This document shows positions 21,947-27,494 of a stretch of 27,494 bases of DNA, piece by piece; the first letter of the stretch is position 1, and every line of letters starts with the position of its first letter. The notes under the pieces are model-generated. The model did not search any database. It was not told the DNA's origin and saw only the letters and a list, made by a program, of their open reading frames with translations. This stretch comes from 2-01-FULL-49-10 sp041652335 (GTDB taxonomy: Bacteria; Patescibacteriota; Kazan-3B-28; UBA10110), in assembly GCA_041652335.1 (NCBI GenBank), contig JBAZHL010000008.1, positions 1-27,494 on the forward strand. The letters run 5' to 3'. The position numbers and the translations under genes were made by a program.

Positions 21947-22474
21947 ATGCCTAAAAATAGAGCACAAAAAGGCCTCGAATTAGCTAAGCTGTCAGAGAGT
22001 TTGACTGGCAGTAAGGCTGCCATCGCTTCTGAGTTTAGTGGCTTATTGATGTCTGATTTGACAGCCTTCCGTCAGAAGGCCAAAAAGCAGGGCGTTAAAT
22101 TACAGATCGTTAAGAATACGCTGTTGTCCAAAGCGGCTGAGGACGCCGGGATCAAGGGCTGGGATGTTCGCAAGGTCAATCGTCAGTTAGCGATAGCGAC
22201 CGGCGGACAGGATGAAGTGGCGGTGGCCAAGCTAATTTATGACTTTGCCAAGGGCAGCAACGATAAGGTAAAAGTTTTTTCTGGTGTTATCGATAAGCAA
22301 GTGGTAACGCTTGCAACTATTCTGCAGCTGGCGCAACTGCCCAGCCGGGATGAGTTGTTGGCCAAAGTGGTGGGTAGTATGGCTGCTCCCATCAGTGGTT
22401 TTGTCCGGGTGCTAAACGGCCCGCTCCAAGGTTTTTACAACACAGTTAAGGCGTTACAAGAATCAAAATCATAA
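21947..22474 (+). CDS. rplJ: Large ribosomal subunit protein L10
   Basis: 175 aa, full length. The N-terminal rRNA-binding region includes EFSGLLMSDLTAFRQKAKKQ and KLQIVKNTLLSKAAEDAG. The C-terminal helix (PISGFVRVLNGPLQGFYNTV) anchors L7/L12 dimers. It is the first gene of the rplJ-rplL operon and is controlled by the leader described above. Confidence 0.97.
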   Translation: MPKNRAQKGLELAKLSESLTGSKAAIASEFSGLLMSDLTAFRQKAKKQGVKLQIVKNTLLSKAAEDAGIKGWDVRKVNRQLAIATGGQDEVAVAKLIYDFAKGSNDKVKVFSGVIDKQVVTLATILQLAQLPSRDELLAKVVGSMAAPISGFVRVLNGPLQGFYNTVKALQESKS

Positions 22475-22507
22475 AAATTATAAAGGTTTAATTTAAGAGG
22501 AGTAGAT

Positions 22508-22957
22508 ATGGCAGACGAAGAGAAGCAAGAAACGCAAGCCGAGGTTGCTACCGAAAAGAAAGCTGATGAGAGCAAACTCTCTGGCAACGCGAAGAAAGTT
22601 GTCGATATGGTCGGCGAGATGTCCGTGTTGGAGTTAGCCGACTTGGTTAAAGTGATGGAAGACAAGTTTGGTGTAAGTGCCGCCGCTCCGGTAGCTGTAA
22701 TGGCTGCAGGTGCTGGTGCTGCAAATGCCCCGGCCGCCGAAGAGAAGTCCGAGTTCAACATCAATGTGACTTCCGCTGGTAGCAACAAGATCGGCGTGAT
22801 CAAGGCTATCCGTGAAGTAACCACCTTGGGTCTCAAAGAAGCTAAGGATTTAGTTGATGCCTTACCGAAAGTTGTTAAAGAGGGTGTCAAGAAAGCCGAA
22901 GCCGAAGAGATCAAAAAGAAGTTAGAGGAAGCTGGCGCGACCGTCGAGCTCCAGTAA
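22508..22957 (+). CDS. rplL: Large ribosomal subunit protein L7/L12
   Basis: 149 aa, longer than the usual 120-130 because of an acidic/basic N-terminal extension (MADEEKQETQAEVATEKKAD). The dimerisation domain (VVDMVGEMSVLELADLVKVM), Ala-rich hinge (AAAPVAVMAAGAGAANAP) and C-terminal factor-binding domain (KIGVIKAIREVTTLGLKEAK) are intact. A good AGAGGAG site lies 7 nt upstream. A half repeat and a terminator follow. Confidence 0.97.
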   Translation: MADEEKQETQAEVATEKKADESKLSGNAKKVVDMVGEMSVLELADLVKVMEDKFGVSAAAPVAVMAAGAGAANAPAAEEKSEFNINVTSAGSNKIGVIKAIREVTTLGLKEAKDLVDALPKVVKEGVKKAEAEEIKKKLEEAGATVELQ

Positions 22958-22969
22958 TCGACGCCATGC

Positions 22970-23019
22970 GTCGTCCTCGAGCCGAACGCGAAGCGATTCG
23001 ACATCGGGGATCCAGACAT
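22970..23019. repeat. Half copy of the dispersed palindromic repeat (R3)
   Basis: In reverse complement the segment reads ATGTCTGGATCCCCGATGTC, then GGCTCGAGGACGAC, matching the right half of copy R1 (958-1012). Only this arm is present. It lies in the 3' untranslated part of the rplL message. Confidence 0.7.
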
Positions 23020-23040
23020 TAATTTAGGAATAAGCAGGAA

Positions 23041-23066
23041 CCCTGCTGGCAACGGCAGGGTTTTTG
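23041..23066 (+). terminator. Terminator of rplJ-rplL
   Basis: CCCTGC (23041-23046) pairs with GCAGGG (23055-23060), with flanking AA/TT extending it, and TTTTTG follows. Confidence 0.9.
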
Positions 23067-23079
23067 TGTTGTTACCTAC

Positions 23080-23108
23080 TTGAATAACCATAAGCAGCCT
23101 GGTATAAG
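23080..23108 (+). promoter_or_regulatory. Promoter of the IMP-cyclohydrolase-family gene
   Basis: TTGAAT (23080-23085), 17-nt spacer, TATAAG (23103-23108), giving a leader of about 65 nt with a GGAGG site before the ATG. Confidence 0.7.
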
Positions 23109-23178
23109 TAGGTGTTGCGATAGGTTGAGGCGTCTGATGAGATATTCGCAACGAGCTTGAAATTCTGCGGAGGTCGCT

Positions 23179-23943
23179 ATGTCTGATCGAGTGAAGTTGT
23201 TGAACGAAGAAGCGGAGAGAAATTTCCGTAGATTGAAAGGCAATCCATACTGGGGTCGCGGGGTCATTGAAGGCGTTGCTCCCATCGGGCGCTATTCAAT
23301 GTCCCTGTACTTTGTTATGGGGCGAAGCGACAATAGCCGAAACCGAATTCTCGTGGCCGATGGGCAGGGCAATGTCCGTACCCGTGTGGCCGATCCCCGT
23401 AAGGTCACGGATCCGAGCCTGATCATCTACCGCGCGATGGGCGGGCAGAGTGACTTGTATGTGGTCAGCAATGGAGAGCAGACCGATGGGGTGCTGCGGG
23501 CAGATGCCGCTGGCTATCACTGGAGCGATGGGCTCCGGGCGTATGGCTATGAGCCAGATGCGCCCAACTTTACCTCCAGGATCACGGGGGTAACCAACTT
23601 GAGAGGTGGAGATGGAGATCCGATCGTGAGTCTCTCAATATTGCGCTGTTCTCCATTTAACTCCACATGTGACCAGGAGCTATACACCTACCGTGGTTTG
23701 GCGCCGGGGTTTGGCCGCTGCATCACTACCTACAGTGGAGACGGGAGCCCGCTGCCGCCATTTGACGAGAAGCCCCTGCTGGTGCCAATTAATTCGGCGG
23801 ATACCGAGGAGGTCGCCAAAAGCTACTGGGGGCAACTGGACGAGGAGAACCGTGTTTCTCTGGTGGTGAGGAGGATCGACCTGGTTACGGGCGATCGTCT
23901 GTTCCATGTGATCAACCAGTACAAGCGAGTGGCTCAGGACTAA
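23179..23943 (+). CDS. IMP cyclohydrolase-family protein (PurO-like)
   Basis: 254 aa. NPYWGRGVIEGVAPIGRYSM, VMGRSDNSRNRIL, then DPSLIIYRAM and VVSNGEQTDG match the conserved strands of the IMP cyclohydrolase-like family related to archaeal PurO, which closes FAICAR to IMP in the last step of purine synthesis. The fold is an Ntn-hydrolase type. No other purine gene is in the window, so the reaction is inferred from the family and a relative with another substrate is possible. The start is supported by GGAGG 7 nt upstream. It is a single-gene unit with its own promoter and terminator. Confidence 0.75.
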   Translation: MSDRVKLLNEEAERNFRRLKGNPYWGRGVIEGVAPIGRYSMSLYFVMGRSDNSRNRILVADGQGNVRTRVADPRKVTDPSLIIYRAMGGQSDLYVVSNGEQTDGVLRADAAGYHWSDGLRAYGYEPDAPNFTSRITGVTNLRGGDGDPIVSLSILRCSPFNSTCDQELYTYRGLAPGFGRCITTYSGDGSPLPPFDEKPLLVPINSADTEEVAKSYWGQLDEENRVSLVVRRIDLVTGDRLFHVINQYKRVAQD

Positions 23944-23956
23944 CCACCATCCCGGG

Positions 23957-23998
23957 CAGCGCCGGTGCAGACCCCACTGCACCGGCGCTCTTTTTTAT
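23957..23998 (+). terminator. Strong terminator
   Basis: AGCGCCGGTGCAG (23958-23970) pairs with CTGCACCGGCGCT (23977-23989), a 13-bp stem, followed by CTTTTTTAT. Confidence 0.95.
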
Positions 23999-24037
23999 CT
24001 CGTGGTTAAAGTTGCTAAAATTGCGTATTGTTTGATT

Positions 24038-25120
24038 ATGAGTATTCAGTTTGTTATTCAGGCAAAAAGTGGTGCGGCACGGGCGGGGGTGCTGAAAACT
24101 GATCACGGGGATATTGCTACCCCGGCGATCACTTTAAACTACACCAAAGCATTGGAAAACTGGGGATTTTTGCCCCCCGATATTACGGGCGCTCTGGATG
24201 TGATACTGCTTCGGAATGCTTTTTGGATGAGAGAGAGTGGAGCGGCCAATGTGCGAGAAGGGATAAAGTGGGATGGTCCGGTAATGGCTGATTCTGGCGG
24301 ATTTCAGATGGTGAGTTTAGGAAAACATCTGCATCAGAATTTTTCCGGGATCGGTTTTAATCTAAACGGTAAACAGACTTTTATTACTCCGCGCGAAGTG
24401 GTGGAGTGGGGAAGAGATGCGGGGGTTGATCTGATCATGCCGCTGGACAATACGGTTTACACGATGGCGCGCGGTTGGTGGAAATTTGTTCATTCTGCGA
24501 TTATCACTGCCGTGTGGCACGGTAGATCGCGAGGGATAGCGGACGACAAACTTTATTACATTGTGCAGGGTGGATTAAATAAGTTGGCTCGTGCGATCAG
24601 TCTGTGGGACGCTCGCCGACAATTAAATAGTGGGATTCCGGCGGTAGCGATTGGTGGCTTGGCGTGGGACGAACCAAGACCAGCCATGTATAAAATGGTG
24701 GAGTTTTGTGTAAACAGACTACCCGATGATAAGCCTCGGCATATGTTAGGCGTCTGCAAGCCAGTCGATATTTTGGAATGCATCAAGCGAGGGATGGATA
24801 CCTTCGATGGTATTGCGGCTACGAGAGAGGGGAGACATGGCCGAGTGTGGATCAAGGGTGGCCAGCATTTTGATATTCGTAACGCTGAGTTCGAAAATGA
24901 TGAGCGACCACTGGATGCAACATGCGATTGCCCCACCTGTCGTTCTGGCGTTTCACGCGCTCGGTTGCGAGTCGGATTCAAGCAAAAAGATCGTGAGACC
25001 GTCCGGCAATTGATGGTTCATAACTGGTATCATAACTACCAATTAGTCAAGGGTGCTCGTGCCGCAATTATAGGCGGAACATTTGAGCAGTATGTCAAAA
25101 ATTACTTGACCAGAGCGTAG
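24038..25120 (+). CDS. tgt: tRNA-guanine transglycosylase (queuine/archaeosine-type fold)
   Basis: 360 aa. Exchanges the wobble guanine of GUN-anticodon tRNAs for a queuine precursor. DSGGFQ (85-90, catalytic Asp), IVQGGL (175-180), AIGGLAWDEP and GMDTFDG (252-258, nucleophilic Asp 254) are present. The zinc site is Cys 296, Cys 298 and Cys 301 (CDCPTC) with His 328. The usual FDE in the middle reads MPLDNTV (134-140), and the normally conserved SRAYLRHL reads SRARLRVG, so it is a divergent member. TATTGT (24026-24031) ends 6 nt before the ATG with no Shine-Dalgarno. An upstream in-frame GTG at 24002 is rejected. No queuosine synthesis genes are in the window, so it may use salvaged base. Confidence 0.88.
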   Translation: MSIQFVIQAKSGAARAGVLKTDHGDIATPAITLNYTKALENWGFLPPDITGALDVILLRNAFWMRESGAANVREGIKWDGPVMADSGGFQMVSLGKHLHQNFSGIGFNLNGKQTFITPREVVEWGRDAGVDLIMPLDNTVYTMARGWWKFVHSAIITAVWHGRSRGIADDKLYYIVQGGLNKLARAISLWDARRQLNSGIPAVAIGGLAWDEPRPAMYKMVEFCVNRLPDDKPRHMLGVCKPVDILECIKRGMDTFDGIAATREGRHGRVWIKGGQHFDIRNAEFENDERPLDATCDCPTCRSGVSRARLRVGFKQKDRETVRQLMVHNWYHNYQLVKGARAAIIGGTFEQYVKNYLTRA

Positions 25121-25135
25121 ATTTCTGGTTAGGTA
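25106..25135 (+). promoter_or_regulatory. Possible promoter of the gene at 25180
   Basis: TTGACC (25106-25111) lies inside the end of tgt, followed after 18 nt by TAGGTA (25130-25135). The -10 is weak but resembles the TAGGAT used by the gene at 12152. Confidence 0.4.
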
Positions 25136-25179
25136 GGGACAGTTTAGGTAGCCCTCTAAAGGGGCAAAGGAGGTTTGAC

Positions 25180-25932
25180 ATGTTGCAAAAGGCAATTGCC
25201 TGGACGTCCGCCAAGCTATCGGATTGGTGGTGGTTGCTGGCTGTGCTGATCTGCCTGGCGGCAGTGTATTTTTTCCAGCAGCTGTTCGGTCGGTTAGATG
25301 CCCCAATCGCTTTGGCTCCGTCGACCTCGACGGTGTCATCGTCGACGGATTCCGGAGTGTTGCCGATGACGCTAACTGGCAATGATTGCGAACCACCGGA
25401 CGGGATCCCGGATTGTGGAGGGATTTATGAATTCCCTAAACGCTGCTGGATCTCCCAAATGGAGATGCATGCTATCCCACTTTTGGAACCTGACTACCCT
25501 GACACTGGCGAAAAGTTAGTGATCTATGACGGGTGGCAGTTCGATTGCTTCTCCTATCCAGTGGTGGGGAATGATATCTCAGTCTGGGTGTACTACGGTT
25601 ATGGTAGTTCTGAAGGGACAGTTTACATGGTACCGGTTCGTGAAGTGCTACCCAAAGAATTTGAGGAGCGGAGATACCCCCCTGATCTATTGGATTACCG
25701 TCATTCACTGGTGGCGTGCTCCAGAAGAGAGGTGGATAGAATCCATCCAGATGTTGTTAGAACGGTTGCTCGTCCCTCGCCAGTTACCGGACTACAGCTC
25801 TCGATTCATCAGGTGGCTTTCACCTGTTTGCCTCCGGGCAGATATCTGGTATCGATTCGGTATACGGACGTCAATGGTGAGTTAAAAACATACAGCAGCG
25901 GATTTAGGGTGGATGTATGCATGCTTCCGTAA
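25180..25932 (+). CDS. Membrane-anchored Cys-rich extracellular protein, unrecognised
   Basis: 250 aa with an AAAGGAGG site 8 nt upstream. A single hydrophobic helix (about residues 17-36) after a short N-terminal tail suggests an uncleaved signal anchor. A Ser/Thr-rich linker follows (PSTSTVSSSTDSG), then a domain with seven Cys residues at spaced positions (NDC, PDC, KRC, FDC, VAC, FTC, VDVC) that may form disulfides. The C-terminal strands LPPGRYLVSIRYTDVNGEL look like an Ig/fibronectin-type beta sandwich. No family is recognised. A terminator follows and a lipoprotein gene is next. Confidence 0.65.
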   Translation: MLQKAIAWTSAKLSDWWWLLAVLICLAAVYFFQQLFGRLDAPIALAPSTSTVSSSTDSGVLPMTLTGNDCEPPDGIPDCGGIYEFPKRCWISQMEMHAIPLLEPDYPDTGEKLVIYDGWQFDCFSYPVVGNDISVWVYYGYGSSEGTVYMVPVREVLPKEFEERRYPPDLLDYRHSLVACSRREVDRIHPDVVRTVARPSPVTGLQLSIHQVAFTCLPPGRYLVSIRYTDVNGELKTYSSGFRVDVCMLP

Positions 25933-25945
25933 TCAGCAAATTGCG

Positions 25946-25989
25946 AAGCGGGCCGGGGTTCAAAGTGAGCCCCAACGCCCGCTTTTTTA
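25946..25989 (+). terminator. Terminator after the Cys-rich protein gene
   Basis: AAGCGGGC (25946-25953) pairs with GCCCGCTT (25977-25984), with an inner GGGG/CCCC helix, followed by TTTTTT. Confidence 0.9.
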
Positions 25990-25998
25990 TTTGGGCTA

Positions 25999-26026
25999 TG
26001 GACAAGAGGGTAGAAAGTGCTATCTT
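25999..26026 (+). promoter_or_regulatory. Possible promoter of the lipoprotein gene
   Basis: TGGACA (25999-26004), 16-nt spacer, TATCTT (26021-26026), just after a terminator. About 75 nt of leader precede the start codon. Confidence 0.4.
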
Positions 26027-26104
26027 TGGGGTGGCGTCTGATTTTTCGCTCCCAGAGCGAAGTATGGCGACTATTCGAAAGCCCGAGCAGGGCAGGTGGA
26101 GAAG

Positions 26105-26767
26105 ATGCGTTCGTTGATAGTTTGTTTATTTATGGCAGGCGTCATTGTCTGCCTGGCGGCATGCCCAAGTGGGCACAAGAACTTCGGCGGCAGCTCGCTG
26201 GCGAATATGTCCAACTCGGCTGATTCGGCCGAGGCATCGGACATCGATACATCAGGGTCTGAGACCAGCGCGGCCAGCTATACCGATCAGTCAGACCAGG
26301 AGCCGGTGGCATCCAACGATGTTGACGACCCGCCGAGCGGCGATAGGCGAATCCCGGCCGAAGCCGGAGCCTATGTTAACTTTGGTCAGGGCTGGGTATC
26401 AATGGAGCCGTATCGTACCGGTACCTCCCTGATTGGCTACATGGCTGGTTTATACGACTTCGGAGATGTGACTCACTGCAGGGTTCCGGATCTTGAGGAG
26501 GACTGCGTCGATTTCTCTGGCGGCACTATTCGACTGGCAACCCGAGCTATAAAAGGCTGTGAAGCGGACAGCATAGCGCACCTGTACAAGCTGACCGTCA
26601 AGGACGATAACTTCGCGTACACCAACGAGGCTCAGCAGGTGCGTATGCGAGAGGAAGTAAAGGGCGATCTGTACACAGCCGAGGCCAACGTGTCGGAGCC
26701 GGGGTACTATGCCTTAGCCGCAATCAACGTACTCAATTCATATACCGTGCACATCCGTTGCAACTGA
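26105..26767 (+). CDS. Secreted lipoprotein, unrecognised
   Basis: 220 aa from ATG 26105; an in-frame GTG at 26096 is possible. The lipoprotein signal MRSLIVCLFMAGVIVCLAAC ends in a clear lipobox, LAAC, with Cys 20 as the lipidated residue. A long Ser/Asp/Glu-rich spacer (to about residue 85) carries the domain away from the membrane. The C-terminal part includes paired Cys residues (THC, EDC, KGC, IRC) and beta-strand patterns such as EPGYYALAAINVLNSYTVHI. It stops with TGA, showing TGA is not reassigned. It resembles the previous gene in overall design (anchor, low-complexity linker, Cys-bearing beta domain) but not clearly in sequence. Confidence 0.7.
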   Translation: MRSLIVCLFMAGVIVCLAACPSGHKNFGGSSLANMSNSADSAEASDIDTSGSETSAASYTDQSDQEPVASNDVDDPPSGDRRIPAEAGAYVNFGQGWVSMEPYRTGTSLIGYMAGLYDFGDVTHCRVPDLEEDCVDFSGGTIRLATRAIKGCEADSIAHLYKLTVKDDNFAYTNEAQQVRMREEVKGDLYTAEANVSEPGYYALAAINVLNSYTVHIRCN

Positions 26768-26796
26768 GCACGATCGAGCGGGTTGTTATCGACAGA

Positions 26797-26850
26797 ATGC
26801 CCCCAAATTTGGAGCTGCCAACCGGCGGTTACCCAAATGCGGGGGCATCA
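26797..26850 (+). terminator. Hairpin after the lipoprotein gene, probable terminator
   Basis: ATGCCCCC (26797-26804) pairs with GGGGGCAT (26841-26848), and ATTTGG with CCAAAT inside. The following T-run is poor (CATTTAGTTATT), so termination is likely but weaker than elsewhere. Confidence 0.55.
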
Positions 26851-26858
26851 TTTAGTTA

Positions 26859-26887
26859 TTGACAAAATGGGTGGGATATGATAGAAT
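26859..26887 (+). promoter_or_regulatory. Distal promoter of the cyclase gene
   Basis: Perfect TTGACA (26859-26864), 17-nt spacer, TAGAAT (26882-26887). A second -10, consensus TATAAT at 26922-26927, ends 11 nt before the ATG, so two start sites are possible: one with a leader of about 45 nt and one nearly leaderless. Confidence 0.7.
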
Positions 26888-26938
26888 ATATAGCTCTGGA
26901 AGCGGATAATCCTATATCAGGTATAATAATCTAAGGTC

Positions 26939-27494
26939 ATGCCTCAAAAAGGCGACATTCAGGAGCCTGTGGCGGCTGAGGGAGCCGAAATCCCAGAGAT
27001 CTCGGTAGTTGCCCCTGAGGCCAGTTTACCGACCACTGAAAATGGCCACGTAGAGGTCATTTCTTTAGCCCCATCTAACGGCGAGGTGACGGACGTAGGG
27101 GGATCATCCGGGTGGGTTGATATTACCCCGGATGAATTGGAGCATCTCCGCCGTAGTCCTGGATTCTTATCTCGTTTGTACTCTTTGGACCAGGACTACA
27201 TTGATGAGCGATTGGATCAAGAACACGAAATTAGAATTCAGGATGCCACCATCTTGTCAATTGATGTGGCCGGTTTTTCGACTTTAATTACTCGAGCCTA
27301 CGAAATGGGGGATAAACCCAGTTTGGCGGCTCGTAAGGTCGCCCTATTGATGGATGATCTGAGGGAACGAATTGCCGGAATTGTCCGGAACTATGGCGGC
27401 AAAATGGATAACTTCTTGGGTGATGGTACAAATATCTTGTTTGAAGGTGATCAATCTGTCCAGCGAGCAGCCACCGCCGCTCGAGATATTCGCG
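26939..27494 (+). CDS. Class III adenylate/guanylate cyclase, truncated by the window edge
   Basis: The first 185 residues are visible; the gene runs off the right edge. An acidic, probably disordered N-terminus (about 1-60) and a short helical region lead into the cyclase catalytic domain from about residue 100. ATILSIDVAGFSTLI holds the first metal Asp (109), and GGKMDNFLGDGTNILF holds the second (Asp 162), both expected in active class III enzymes. The base-selecting and transition-state residues lie beyond the edge, so cAMP versus cGMP cannot be decided. No membrane segment is seen so far. The product would signal through a cyclic nucleotide. Confidence 0.88.
   Translation, partial: MPQKGDIQEPVAAEGAEIPEISVVAPEASLPTTENGHVEVISLAPSNGEVTDVGGSSGWVDITPDELEHLRRSPGFLSRLYSLDQDYIDERLDQEHEIRIQDATILSIDVAGFSTLITRAYEMGDKPSLAARKVALLMDDLRERIAGIVRNYGGKMDNFLGDGTNILFEGDQSVQRAATAARDIR

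Noticed and set aside
1..27494. CRISPR array, rRNA, transposase or prophage genes
   Set aside because: No regularly spaced repeats, no rRNA sequence and no recombinase or phage protein motifs were found.

Overview
This 27.5 kb stretch is a compact bacterial core region with a standard genetic code: TAA, TAG and at least one TGA act as stops. Gene content and style suggest a small-genome, uncultured lineage, most likely Patescibacteria/CPR. The clues are short intergenic gaps, housekeeping genes scattered among lineage-specific secreted or unknown proteins, a double-length ThyX, and many genes whose -10 box lies almost on the start codon. That placement is an inference from gene style; no rRNA or other decisive marker is present.

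Layout. 1-316: terminators, a tRNA-like remnant and tRNA-Leu(UAG). 316-4535 (mostly minus strand): a ComEA-like SLBB/HhH protein, RecG and TyrRS, with a 54-aa small gene on the plus strand between recG and tyrS. 4536-8009: a structured repeat element, a class A penicillin-binding protein, a 57-aa acidic protein and a GIY-YIG protein. 8017-9837 (minus): TypA/BipA. 9999-13532: trigger factor, phosphoglycerate mutase, an unrecognised protein and ClpP. 13533-15420: a second copy of the structured element, DNA polymerase III delta' and a TPR membrane protein. 15445-15702: tRNA-Tyr, tRNA-Thr(GGU), tRNA-Thr(UGU). 15902-17631: a Nudix protein, a membrane protein and a convergent unknown. 17756-22957: rplK-rplA-dut-tmk, convergent thyX, then rplJ-rplL behind an L10-leader attenuator. 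23179-26767: an IMP-cyclohydrolase-family protein, a tRNA-guanine transglycosylase, a membrane-anchored Cys-rich protein and a lipoprotein. The window ends inside a class III nucleotidyl cyclase.

How the genes fit together. dut, thyX and tmk form a complete dUTP to dTDP route placed between rplKA and rplJL, which are contiguous in most bacteria. Trigger factor, ClpP, TypA, L1, L7/L10/L11/L12 and TyrRS all serve protein synthesis and quality control. PBP1A and the exported proteins serve the envelope.

The most novel signal is a pair of roughly 180-190 nt elements (4562-4755 and 13603-13779). Their primary sequences have diverged, but they fold into the same multi-helix rod with compensatory base changes around an identical internal loop (AACTC / TCAGACAA). 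I do not recognise this as a known RNA family. Other points of interest are the apparent leaderless initiation of many core genes, the L10 leader whose terminator also sequesters the Shine-Dalgarno, a His replacing the P-loop Lys in thymidylate kinase, and a tandem ThyX with complementary half-signatures.
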